Below the pieces are notes generated by a model. It did no database searches and had not been told where the DNA came from. It saw only the letters and a list, made by a program, of their open reading frames with translations. Both the position numbers and the translations under genes were made by a program. Shown piece after piece: positions 12,201-23,919 of a stretch of DNA of 64,000 bases (its first letter is position 1; every line of letters starts with the position of its first letter). The stretch lies in contig JADNRY010000284.1 of assembly GCA_015501585.1 (NCBI GenBank), positions 1 to 64,000 of the forward strand. The letters run 5' to 3'. This DNA comes from Rhodocollybia butyracea (lineage: Eukaryota > Basidiomycota > Agaricomycetes > Agaricales > Omphalotaceae).

Positions 12201-14646
12201 TCATACTTCGACGAAGGTCGCTTCATCGCTAGCATTTTCGCTTGGGTTCTCGCGGTGATCATGCCGCTCTTCCGCCTCCACTCTTGCTCTAACTTTCTCA
12301 ACCTCGTGTTGCCAGTCAGTGAGAAGACACAACACTGTCCCGAACACTGAACAGTACACCAATGATGCTGTCAAACCTACCCAAAGACCTCGCAAAGCTA
12401 CGGTTGCCTCGGGGAGTGATGGATATTTCGGGTCGTCCAGAGACATGGCTGTGACTGATCCGTTGAATATGGGTTGCGGAGATGGAAAAGTGAATAAGGA
12501 GGGAGATAGTATCGTAGTAAGCTGGTTAGCGAGTGAATGTATCACTGGATGATCAGGTAAAGAGTCAGGAAGTCCAACATCCTTAAATGCCAGGTAGAAA
12601 CCGAGAGGTATGCCAAAAACATAGTAGGCACTGAACGAAATCAGCGGTGAAAGAGGAACTTGAGGTCGAAGACTAACCTCAAATTAAGCAAGGCACCAGT
12701 GCCCTGCTTACCTTTGGCTCGTAAAGTTCCACCAGTGATGGCAGCATTTCCATCAAACACTTGGAATAAGGCGACAAGAGGTAAAATGCTAGCCACCATT
12801 TTGGCAACGTCTATACATGTTGTGAGTACATGGTATATTTCAAGGGCCTTATTCGTACCTTCATCGTCGTTGAACAAATATGCCCATTGCTTTCGCCACA
12901 CCCAGAAAATTGAGCTGAAGATCAACGAAACAACCAATCCCAAGACAATAGAAGCGTATGCAGCAATCTTGGCGAGTCGCGGACGACCAAGCCCCAGTAA
13001 TTGACCTATCCTTACACTTGTCGCTACCCCTAATGCGAACGGAGCTTGGTAGGTCGTCGAGCAAGATACAAGTAAGACGGATTGAGCTGCAAGAGCCGTA
13101 GGGCCCAACCTTTATACATTTGATCAGAAGATTAAGGCGAAAAGAAATCGATTATACGCACAACGAGGCGCCCAAGCCAATCAGTTCCCAGGCCCACCAC
13201 TCAGACGCAGTCTGACCTACCCGCCTACGCCAAGGGTGAGAAGAGTACCGAGGCTGATAGGGTGGAGAGCTCTGGTTGATAGTGGGTACCAAGCTGAACG
13301 AGTTTCTTGGACATCGTTGATTTCTTGTAAAGTGTAGGCTACCGGAGTAATCCGTTAGGTTTTAGACGCTCGAATGTCGGACAACCGCGTACCTGATGAT
13401 GATCTTTCTGACGACGCGTATGTCGAACTGTTGGTAGAGTCGGTTGGCGTGGGTGACGCAGACCGATAAGGATCCAGAGTTTTCGTTTGTTCGCGCGCCG
13501 CTAGCTCTTCTCGCCTATCCCGACGCGAAACCTCAATTCTCCATCCCCAAAACGCATTACCTAGCGCTACAAGGTTGTAGGAGATCGCAGTGGAGAGAGG
13601 AGCCCCAACGAATCCTAAATGTAGATATGGAGCCAGAGCTTGGGGTAACGGACGAGGGTAATAAACTGTCATTGATGTTGGGATATCGGGGAGAGCGAGA
13701 AAGAGATCGTTGAGCATGACGTTAATGACAGGAAGAACGATGTCTTTAATACGGGAGCGAAGGACTAACCTAATAATCCCGTTAATAGAATGTTCAAGCC
13801 AGCTACAACTGTTCCGATTTTAGTGGGCACAGTAAAAAGACCTTGAGCCTGGAAATAACGCTTTGCGATTGTGTTAAAAGCGAACGCTGGGATACCAAAG
13901 GAAAGCTAAATAAAGAAAAGACAGATAAGCGTTTTAGTGGTTGAAAGCCAATCAAAAATGGAGACCACTGACCATAGCAAGATATTGACCTGCTAATCTG
14001 GCGACATCTTTATCCTGTCTCAGGAGCAATAGTATACTTTCGGCATTGAGCCATATACAGAGCATCGGTACGATGAAAAGAAGATGTATCACGGCCATCC
14101 GCTGACACCACAGTCCAAGCAATCTAGAGTCCGAAACTTTGTATTTATTCAATTCGGTTTCCTGTCCAGTTCCTGATGTAAAGTCGCGTGCAGCACTTGC
14201 TCCCCAGATTCCCGGGAGTACGGTATCTAACGCGCCTGCCAATCCAATGATGATGCTGAACGCTGTAACATTTGCAGTCATCGAGCCAAGAGTGCATGCA
14301 GCCAGTTCTAGCTTGCCTGAGATGATTGGTTAATGAGAAAAGGACGACAACACATGAAAGAACAAGACCAACCCAAGTGTCCCACTGCTAGGACGCTGGT
14401 AATGATTAGCCCGTACTCTAGGATATGTGTGCCGAAAACAGGGAGAGCTGATTTGAGCAAGATACCGGATTGATTTAGGAGAAGAGAAAGAGTAGGCATT
14501 TGTTCCTGGCTAGTTCCAGGCATATCTTGATTTTCTGCTCTACTGGACGAGCTATGGCCAAGCAAAGGTGTTCTTTCTGCTGCATAGGTACCAGCAATGA
14601 GTTCAGGTCCAGGATATGCACTGTGTTGCGTTTCTGTAATCGACAT
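12201..14646 (-). pseudogene. MATE-family efflux transporter, copy A, 1-bp frameshift
   Basis: Multidrug and toxic compound extrusion transporter of the fungal plasma or vacuolar membrane, a cation-coupled antiporter. ATG 14646 (MSITETQ) opens a polar N-terminus. Membrane segments then include ILEYGLIITSVLAVGHLG, TANVTAFSIIIGLAGALDTV, a GFVGAPLSTAISYN repeat signature and APFALGVATSVRIGQLLG, with TGG at ITGGTLRAKGKQ. Exons are separated by short GT-AG introns, and a basic cytoplasmic tail ends at 12201. The exon encoding GTLLTLGVGGVGQTASEWWAWE lacks one base near 13220-13223 (three C where copies B and C have four), giving an in-frame TAG directly after GVGG. If real, the protein is cut inside the second transporter half. 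Otherwise it is almost identical to copy B right of 12551. The lesion lies in a C run, so assembly error is possible. Confidence 0.8.
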
Positions 14647-15582
14647 TTCTGTCTGTGTTTTCGAGTTGGTACAACGATAAAAGATCAAGAAAAAGTAAAG
14701 AACGTTGAGGGAAAAAATTATCCTCTTCAGTGACGTTAGTCAACATGGTCTTTAAGTATCTTGAAGATTGTCATAATGGAGCAGAGCAAGCGAAGAACGA
14801 AAAACGGCGAGAAGAAACAATATGAACCGACTGAACTCTTTTGACTTTCCAAATTTTTGATGACGAGAGAATCGAGATCCGCGGATCACGAACTCAGACT
14901 CAGTCGCGATCACGTGAAAGATAATATTTCGCGTTTGAATTTCTTCAAATTCTTGGCCACCAACGTTCCTTGACTGTTCGAAGCGTGGAGTTGGGAAGGT
15001 ATCCTTGCGCCTACTCGTGACCTCCGAGCCATGTAAGAACTCCAGTTCGTTGTCCTTGCCGTTATTATCGACGTTCGAGACGAATCAGTGCATCTTTGTG
15101 GTGCGCGTTAGCTGCCGACCTCAAAATCCCAATTAGCTTTTAAGATGTGAACTTCCTTTATTCGCGTACAAATTCATGGATCCATTCAACAAACTAGCTT
15201 TTATTGTGACGGCGCAAATTGGACAAAATTCATTCACGTCAATTTAAACGTTGACCGTACGCTACTAATGATTATGTTACTGTATGCAGAACACATATAT
15301 AGGTGAGCTACTTGAGGATTGACGTTGATCGGTCAGAACGTCAAAACCTCCACGAATTTAATTATCAGGTTTAGATTATGTCTGGGCACTGGAGAACATT
15401 CAAGTTCATTATATCGTTGTATGATTTCCAACCGACGATTGCGCTCTCTGATTGACAGCTGCATGGTCGGTTTACCGGGAACCACCATTTGTAAATTGAC
15501 TTACGATTTGCGATTTCGCTCAGTTGCTCAATATGGCAACCCAGATAAATTTGTCTATTTTGGGAGTGAGTACGCCCATAGA

Positions 15583-15592
15583 CGCCCATTTG
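15583..15592 (+). other. Empty target site of the MULE-like element
   Basis: The sequence CGCCCATTTG occurs once here, with flanks matching both sides of the filled site: left flank as at 19441-19498, right flank as from 26288 on. It shows the junction before insertion. Confidence 0.9.
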
Positions 15593-15754
15593 TCTTGTAA
15601 TTTGCCGTACATGTTGTCTATTTACCGAGTCAACGCCAGAAAAAACAATAGAGGAAAAAGCTCGATGGGGTCTAGGCCGTACCAGTGGAAAAGGTCCATC
15701 AAGACCATATGCTGAACGTGACGAAACGTTCCAGTCGAAGTAGGGGTTGTCCAT
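15593..15754 (-). pseudogene. 5' fragment of the zinc-cluster protein gene (unit B)
   Basis: The ATG at 15754 opens MDNPYFDWNVSSRS and continues to SGVDSVNRQHVRQ, paralogous to the start of the intact gene at 11785 (MDNPYIEED to SGLDSVNGQHGEP). After about 55 codons the homology stops at the duplication junction and unrelated spacer follows. No zinc cluster is present, so it is a non-functional passenger of the transporter duplication. It is nearly identical to the fragment at 26288-26450. Confidence 0.85.
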
Positions 15755-16144
15755 TAGTGGACCAAACAAAGTCCAAGTGGAATGAAGAAAAATCTTTCTA
15801 CCACCAATTTTAACCTTCATCTTACGATCTAAAAGTTAAAGAGAGCACTTAATTAGACAAGGGATCATCTGCTTCAATTACTCGTTTTCTAAGATCTACA
15901 TGCTGCTAAATCACGCTCATAGACTTACGACCACCAGCGCGTTTGCTCTATATATATCGAAGCCCGATCGATATCCGATATCAATGGTCGCGTTCTCCTA
16001 AGAATAAAAGATACCTAACACATAACACACATTGCCTTATAGATATGGGGACACGTTCTATGTGATAAATCTTGTTTTATTAGCCCTCGATAACAATGTA
16101 CGTGTTCCCAGCATAGAAAGATAGTCATTTATGTTCTTTTTCCA

Positions 16145-18561
16145 TCATGCTTCAATGAAGGTCGCTTCATCATTAGCATTTTCGCTCGGGTTCTCGCGGT
16201 GATCATGCCGCTCTTCCGCCTCCACTCTTGCTCTGACTTTCTCGACCTCGTGTTGCCAGTCAGTGAGAAGACACAACACTGTCCCGAACACTGAACAGTA
16301 CACCAATGACACTGTTAAACCAACCCAAAGACCGCGTAAAGCTGCGGTTGCCTCCGGGAGTGAGGGTTCGTCCAGAGACATGGCTGTGACGGGTCTGGAA
16401 AAAGTGGATAAGGAGGGGGATAACATCGTGGTAAACTGGTTAGCCAGTGAATTTATCACTGGATGATCAGGTAAAGAGTCAGGAAGTCCAACATCCTTAA
16501 ATGCCAGGTAGAAACCGAGAGGTATGCCAAAAACATAGTAGGCACTGAACGAAATCAGCGGTGAAAGAGGAACTTGAGGTCGAAGACTAACCTCAAATTA
16601 AGCAAGGCACCAGTGCCCTGCTTACCTTTGGCTCGTAAAGTTCCACCAGTGATGGCAGCATTTCCATCAAACACTTGGAATAAGGCGACAAGAGGTAAAA
16701 TGCTAGCCACCATTTTGGCAACGTCTATACATGTTGTGAGTACATGGTATATTTCAAGGGCCTTATTCGTACCTTCATCGTCGTTGAACAAATATGCCCA
16801 TTGCTTTCGCCACACCCAGAAAATTGAGCTGAAGATCAACGAAACAACCAATCCCAAGACAATAGAAGCGTATGCAGTAATCTTGGCGAGTCGCGGACGA
16901 CCAAGCCCCAGTAATTGACCTATCCTTACACTTGTCGCTACCCCTAATGCGAACGGAGCTTGGTAGGTCGTCGAGCAAGATACAAGTAAGACGGATTGAG
17001 CTGCAAGAGCCGTAGGGCCCAACCTTTATACATTTGATCAGAAGATTAAGGCGAAAAGAAATCGATTATACGCACAACGAGGCGCCCAAGCCAATCAGTT
17101 CCCAGGCCCACCACTCAGACGCAGTCTGACCTACCCCACCTACGCCAAGGGTGAGAAGAGTACCGAGGCTGATAGGGTGGAGAGCTCTGGTTGATAGTGG
17201 GTACCAAGCTGAACGAGTTTCTTGGACATCGTTGATTTCTTGTAAAGTGTAGGCTACCGGAGTAATCCGTTAGGTTTTAGACGCTCGAATGTCGGACAAC
17301 CGCGTACCTGATGATGATCTTTCTGACGACGCGTATGTCGAACTGTTGGTAGAGTCGGTTGGCGTGGGTGACGCAGACCGATAAGGATCCAGAGTTTTCG
17401 TTTGTTCGCGCGCCGCTAGCTCTTCTCGCCTATCCCGACGCGAAACCTCAATTCTCCATCCCCAAAACGCATTACCTAGCGCTACAAGGTTGTAGGAGAT
17501 CGCAGTGGAGAGAGGAGCCCCAACGAATCCTAAATGTAGATATGGAGCCAGAGCTTGGGGTAACGGACGAGGGTAATAAACTGTCATTGATGTTGGGATA
17601 TCGGGGAGAGCGAGAAAGAGATCGTTGAGCATGACGTTAATGACAGGAAGAACGATGTCTTTAATACGGGAGCGAAGGACTAACCTAATAATCCCGTTAA
17701 TAGAATGTTCAAGCCAGCTACAACTGTTCCGATTTTAGTGGGCACAGTAAAAAGACCTTGAGCCTGGAAATAACGCTTTGCGATTGTGTTAAAAGCGAAC
17801 GCTGGGATACCAAAGGAAAGCTAAATAAAGAAAAGACAGATAAGCGTTTTAGTGGTTGAAAGCCAATCAAAAATGGAGACCACTGACCATAGCAAGATAT
17901 TGACCTGCTAATCTGGCGACATCTTTATCCTGTCTCAGGAGCAACAGTATACTTTCGGCATTGAGCCATATACAGAGCATCGGTACGATGAAAAGAAGAT
18001 GTATCACGGCCATCCGCTGACACCACAGTCCAAGCAATCTAGAGTCCGAAACTTTGTATTTATTCAATTCGGTTTCCTGTCCAGTTCCTGATGTAAAGTC
18101 GCGTGCAGCACTTGCTCCCCAGATTCCCGGGAGTACGGTATCTAACGCGCCTGCCAATCCAATGATGATGCTGAACGCTGTAACATTTGCAGTCATCGAG
18201 CCAAGAGTGCATGCAGCCAGTTCTAGCTTGCCTGAGATGATTGGTTAATGAGAAAAGGACGACAACACATGAAAGAACAAGACCAACCCAAGTGTCCCAC
18301 TGCTAGGACGCTGGTAATGATTAGCCCGTACTCTAGGATATGTGTGCCGAAAACAGGGAGAGCTGATTTGAGCAAGATACCGGATTGATTTAGGAGAAGA
18401 GAAAGAGTAGGCATTTGTTCCTGGCTAGTTCCAGGCATATCTTGATTTTCTGCTCTACTGGACGAGCTATGGCCAAGCAAAGGTGTTCTTTCTGCTGCAT
18501 AGGTACCAGCAATGAGTTCAGGTCCAGGATATGCACTGTGTTGCGTTTCTGTAATCGACAT
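16145..18561 (-). CDS. MATE-family efflux transporter, copy B (A/C chimera)
   Basis: Same fold and exon structure as copy A: polar N-terminus from ATG 18561, twelve-helix MATE core, basic C-terminal tail ending at 16145. At 17131-17140 the C run has four bases, so GVGGVGQTASEWW reads through; this copy appears intact where copy A is broken. The C-terminal exon carries the copy C sequence (a shorter luminal loop, SLSTFSRPVTAMSLDEP, and tail ANDEATFIEA), whereas everything upstream is copy A sequence. The coding part therefore joins two paralogues in frame. The upstream 900 bp is copy A type, so its promoter probably behaves like that of A. The substrate is unknown; fungal MATE proteins export organic cations and secondary metabolites. 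Confidence 0.87.
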
Positions 18562-19498
18562 TTCTGTCTGTGTTTTCGAGTTAGTACAACGATAAAAGAT
18601 CAAGAAAAAGTAAAGAACGTTGAGGGAAAAAATTATCCTCTTCAGTGACGTTAGTCAACATGGTCTTTAAGTATCTTGAAGATTGTCATAATGGAGCAGA
18701 GCAAGCGAAGAACGAAAAACGGCGAGAAAGAAACAATATGAACCGACTGAACTCTTTTGACTTTCCAAATTTTTGATGACGAGAGAATCGAGATCCGCGG
18801 ATCACGAACTCAGACTCAGTCGCGATCACGTGAAAGATAATATTTCGCGTTTGAATTTCTTCAAATTCTTGGCCACCAACGTTCCTTGACTGTTCGAAGC
18901 GTGGAGTTGGGAAGGTATCCTTGCGCCTACTCGTGACCTCCGAGCCATGTAAGAACTCCAGTTCGTTGTCCTTGCCGTTATTATCGACGTTCGAGACGAA
19001 TCAGTGCATCTTTGTCGTACGCGTTAGCTGCCGACCTCAAAATCCCAATTAGCTTTTAAGATGTGAACTTCCTTTATTCGCGTACAAATTCATGGATCCA
19101 TTCAACAAACTAGCTTTTATTGTGACGGCGCAAATTGGACAAAATTCATTCACGTCAATTTAAACGTTGACCGTACGCTACTAATGATTATGTTACTGTA
19201 TGCAGAACACATATATAGGTGAGCTACTTGAGGATTGACGTTGATCGGTCAGAACGTCAAAACCTCCACGAATTTAATTATCAGGTTTAGATTATGTCTG
19301 GGCACTGGAGAACATTCAAGTTCATTATATCGTTGTATGATTTCCAACCGACGATTGCGCTCTCTGATTGACAGCTGCATGGTCGGTTTACCGGGAACCA
19401 CCATTTGTAAATTGACTTACGATTTGCGATTTCGCTCAGTTGCTCAATATGGCAACCCAGATAAATTTGTCTATTTTGGGAGTGAGTACGCCCATAGA

Positions 19499-19508
19499 CG
19501 CCCATTTG
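19499..19508 (+). repeat. Left target-site duplication of the MULE-like element
   Basis: CGCCCATTTG here and at 26278-26287 flank the 6.77-kb insertion. The same word occurs once at the empty site 15583-15592. Ten base pairs is within the range usual for Mutator-like elements (8-11). Confidence 0.92.
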
Positions 19509-20299
19509 GAGGAGCGAGTGCCTGGGTATTATCCGATTCCGGATCTCCCAACAGTTATGGGTCCGGTCCTGTCAGAAGCAAGAAGAATGAGCTGATATCT
19601 TGCCCACGCCGTATGGACCGGGAGCCAGTCACTTAAAGTCACACATGTTACACTCTGTTACTTTGGTGACCTTCCGCAGCACCGCGGTCTTTCTGCTCCA
19701 CCACAATCCCGCCCTCAGGCCCAGTTCGTGCTTGGATTCACCATTCCTTGCCACAAGGCTTCCCCTTCACGGTATTACACCGCCGATTTCGCATATTTGC
19801 CTCGTTGTTTGACCTTTTACAAAGGGAAGAGCTTTTCGAAATGCCCGCTCAGCTTCGTTGGTAGTCAAGGTCTCGAGAAACGTTCTTGGTTCGCAATTTC
19901 CTATTTGCTACCTGTATATCTGTAATAACTTTGGGAATTGTGCGCCCTGAACCAGCAGAATAAACCCTCGGATACTCAAAAATCTGCAAGGTGCTACTAT
20001 ACGGCGTTCACACATGAAGGTATTAGATGAGCATTCTCGGCTGTTCTTTCAGCTTCCTTGGTAGCGGGGTCCTGAGCCATATTCTTGTGGTGCGCCGCCT
20101 CTACATTAATTCAAGTTTTCTTTAACCATCCCGAGGAATCTTTAGTCTGATGGACTCTTGGAAATTGGCACGGTGTTCTATACGAAGTTATATGGTTGCT
20201 CAGTTGGGGATGTATGGCCACATGAAGACGGTTCTAGAAGCTCTGTACGTGAAGTAGACCATTAGTGAGAATATAGAGGGTATTTCTTTTTCACTGTTT

Positions 20300-23200
20300 A
20301 TGGAGTCTCGTTCGCGTTGTTGCATTCTCGTTTCATGCCCATCTAGTATGTCTGGCTCTTCTCGCATTTCGGTTGGGCAGCTTCTGAATCCTGAGCCCAA
20401 TACCTTACCATCTCAGCCATCAATCCCTATTTCCCGACTTTTGAACCCACTGCCCGCTTCTGCCAATGGTCCATTGGCTGGTGGCCCCCAGTCCAGAATT
20501 TCGGTCAACACCTCCACCCATCGCCGCCTTCTTCACCAGGATTACCGACTCAATCCGAAAACCAGACTCTCATCTGTTTACCTTTATCATCCAGGCTCGA
20601 GTTTAGAGTATCCTGAAACGGGAGCTAATGACGATGAAGCCATAGGGCATGTGTTTAGTATGGAGGGAGAATTGTGGCATAGCCCAGGACATGACTTCGC
20701 CTACTCTCGTGGTCCACCAAAGGGAAATGGACGACAATCGGTTACGGTACCGTTGCTGGTGGATTCTAATTCCGGAGAAATGATACCTTGCATCGTCCAT
20801 CATTCTACTTGTATGTTTTTAGTGTACTTGAATTCGTTTGCACCAAGTAATGTATTTGTCCAAGGCCAAGGCGTCAAAATATGCCCTCTGTCATATATAA
20901 GCTATGGTGAAAAAGGCGAATATAGTCATTCTTCCGCTACAAGAGAAGATCTTCAAGAACGTCTCAGACATGACCGCGAACTAGAGCATGAATTTAGATC
21001 TCCAACACGAGATGTATTTGAGCGGACGTCTGCTTTGATAACCGCCATACACCGGCTGGGCTGCAGTTCTAGCTCTGGCAATCTCACTAACGATCAAGTA
21101 GTTGATGACGAGAGATCAACTTTACGCAGAGGATATCCGGACATGCCCAACAGGTGCACTGGACGAATCATCTTTGGATTTTTAGATGATAGTACCCCCT
21201 TCATAAAGTAAGTAATATTCCGAAATTCAAACACTAAATTGAGTCTTTTTCAGATGCGAAAATCACTCTCGCGTTGACCGAGATCACTACTTTGACTGTA
21301 CCATCGGAAATGGCCAGTACGATGTTGATTATATTGAAGCTATCTTGACAGGAGACCATGCAGAAGTAGCGCGTATCGAAGACGAAGCAAGCCGCAATGG
21401 ATATGGTCCTGAAACCACTTGTTACACTATCATTAATCATAGCGCTCAACGCCTTACTTGTCGTAAGCAAAGATAACATTTTTTCCGCTTTTCTTTCTCA
21501 TTACTCTCCTCATCACAGCCTGGAATCATCGAGACCCCACTGACGGTATACTCAAGCAGCCAAAACTTGTGAACCTCGGATGCAATTGTACATATCGTGA
21601 ATATGTACCTCTGGAGGAATATCGTCAACGATGCCCATTCATTTTGATTGTTAGCCGGGGCGTCCATTCTCATCCGATTCCTCTTCCCGAAAAGACACCT
21701 GCTTCAGTCAAATCAACTCTTGATTCTTTATTCAAACAGCTAGATGCGGACCTAGCAGACATGACTCCACGACTTTTTTTACGCCATCCTATAGTGAAAT
21801 CGTATCTGAGCTCTCGCTTTCCCTTGCTTCGAAACCCAATGCTCAGTGACCTGCATATCTCCCTTTCGAACCGAAGTCATCTCAAAGTGTACATTGACGC
21901 CGTTAAGAAAATGTGTTTCCCTGCAGGAACGGGGTGGAAAGGTAAATTAGTCTAGCATATTCGATGTTACCCTTAATTGATATATGATGTTTGTAGGTTT
22001 GTTGGACTTGAAATCGCAGCAAGACACTCTCCTTTCCCAAGAGGAGTTATATATTCGTTCAATGGTGGAAATACCTGTGGATGCGCTTCAATCTGAAGAA
22101 GACGATGTGCCCGATGATGGTTTATTATCAGACTCAGACCCTCTGCGAATTGCAGTCTGTATGACTGTTGCAGCAAGCTCCCGTCTGATTGAGGCACAGT
22201 ATCTTCAAAGTGACATTGCCTTCAAGCGTGTCGTGGGCTTCTACGAATTTGAGATTGCATCGGTCGACCAATCTTCAAACACGAGTGTGTGTATTCTTCC
22301 AATTTTGTGCACCATTATTGAGTATATGATGTATAGGCATCACTTTCTGTCGAGTTTTCCTAACCCGACAGACAGCATTTGCTCATAAACAGGTACTGGA
22401 GCTAATCGATAACATTCTTTTCCATGATACTGGTCGAAGGCTACGTTGGCGTCACATTCACGGGGCTAACATCAATGACTACGAGGGTTACATCTTGAAT
22501 TGGGTTGTCGACCAGCATGGTGGACAAGGAAAAGGTGTTTATGTTTCATAACCTCTGAACCAATACTAACTTGAATGATAATAGGATTTGGGCTCTATCT
22601 TTGTGATATTTCGCGAAGTCTTCCTCCAAAACTTGACTTTCATGAACCCGACAAGCTTATCCAAGATCTAGATCCTTACGATCACCTCCGTCGTTTTCTG
22701 AGCCTTTGCATCACCCATTATTATCGGAATATACGGAAATGCTCTGTGGCTGATGATGTCCGCAACCTAATGCGTAGCTTGGCCTGTATTCACCATGAAG
22801 ATTGGGGAGGGACGCTTGAAGCCATATCAACATTGGGCGGAAAAGCAGGACAAAGTACGTTGATATCTCCTCTATCCGTCTATTCCATTTTTTTAGGAAA
22901 ATATTATACAGACTGGCTGGCTGATAAAAAGCGTTCAAAGTTTGCTTTTGCCGCAATTTGCTGGGAACAGAGTTTTATCCCGCTTGATATTTGGCGGGCT
23001 CGCCGTCGTGAATCCAACATTGTTGAAACAGTACATGCGGATGTGAACCTTGAGGGTACCCAGTGCACTCTCATAGGCGCAGTTGAGAAAGGCCGTCACT
23101 ACGATATCTTAAAGCAGAGTTCTCTCAAGGTGAACTTTTCTCCAATCACCTATGTGACCGAAACATAAAATGTATGAATTTACTTCAGAATCGAGAAGAT

Positions 23201-23633
23201 TCAGGCATCCGTGAGTCGTATGGCTCAAGCATCCTTACGAAAATGCTATAAAAAAACTATAAGCGTAAAGGTAAGTACTACATCTTCCATCCGCACGTAT
23301 ATCTGATGCTAATATATACTAGCTCATAGCAAACAGAAAACCTTGCGGAAAGAAGACGAGCTCATTGAAGCACATAACCGGAAAATTAATGACCTTCTCA
23401 TTAAATGGCAGAAGGCACAGAGTAACTTGCACCGCGTATGTAATGCTGAAAGCAGTGTCTATGAGAAAGCATTGGCTGGGGAAGACCGAGCGAGGGTTGC
23501 GTTTGAGAAGCAGGTTGAGGTTGGCCAACAGTTGAAGGTAAAGGATCGGGAAAAGTCTACATTGCGTTGCCGTCTCGGTAGTGCAATCTATTTTTTTACT
23601 TCTTACTTTTTTTTTGTATGTCTTTACAAGTAG
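20300..23633 (+). CDS. MULE-like transposase with zinc-binding N-terminal domain
   Basis: Predicted to cut and join the element ends in the nucleus. In order: a disordered N-terminus; a Cys motif CQGVKICP formed across an intron (about 20812-20868); a zinc-finger-like module with NCTYREYVPLEEY, a Cys-containing CPFILIVSRG and the terminal VHSHPIPLP, resembling WRKY/FLYWCH-type C..C..HxH modules of Mutator transposases; then an RNase-H-like DDE core. Candidate catalytic residues are D in LQSDIAFKRV, D in WVVDQHGGQGKG, the C/H pair in LCITHYYRNIRK and E in SNIVETVHADVN. The end is a coiled coil (RKEDELIEAHNRKI onwards), joined through introns near 23131-23206 and 23271-23340. The C-terminus after about 23580 is uncertain. 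I recall this protein type as widely repeated in Agaricomycete genomes; the MULE label rests on the DDE pattern and the 10-bp target duplication. Confidence 0.75.
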
Positions 23634-23844
23634 CTATGTTGAAGTTAGAGCTAATCTGACGTCTTTAGTAACTGAACATGAACCTTCAACTTCAAGCATT
23701 AAAAAGACTAAACTTCGAGCACAGAATATAGGTATAGTTAGCGATTTTTCATCTGTACGTACATAAAATGTAAGTAAACAGTAACGCCATTTGTAAATGT
23801 CAAAAGAGGTGATACGAACGATGAGAACAACAACAATAATAAAT

Positions 23845-23913
23845 GTGAACGATGATAATAAACGTGAACAACAATAATAAACATGAACGACGATAATAAA
23901 CGTGAACATCAAA
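23845..23913. repeat. 19-bp tandem repeat between the convergent transposon genes
   Basis: Units of exactly 19 bp start at 23845, 23864 and 23883 (GTGAAC-GATGATAATAAAC and close variants), followed by a partial unit at 23902. A looser AAC/AAT-rich copy precedes them. The tract lies between the two gene 3' ends and may be a subgenic spacer or termination region. Confidence 0.8.
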
Positions 23914-23919
23914 CAATGA

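Larger units (their letters stand above)
11640..15592. repeat. Segmental duplication unit A (zinc-cluster gene 5' end, MATE A, MATE upstream region)
   Basis: This block holds the first roughly 55 codons of the zinc-cluster protein gene, MATE copy A and about 900 bp upstream of it. The part right of 12551 recurs almost base for base at 16465-19508 (offset about 3915 bp). The left part matches unit C and the left of unit B only as an older, diverged paralogue. Confidence 0.88.
15593..19508. repeat. Segmental duplication unit B (recombinant)
   Basis: Left part (15593 to about 16489) is nearly identical to unit C at 26288-27188. Right part (from about 16454) is nearly identical to unit A from 12540. 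Both parental types agree only across 16454-16489, which brackets the exchange point. The unit ends at the left flank of the MULE-like insertion. Confidence 0.92.
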
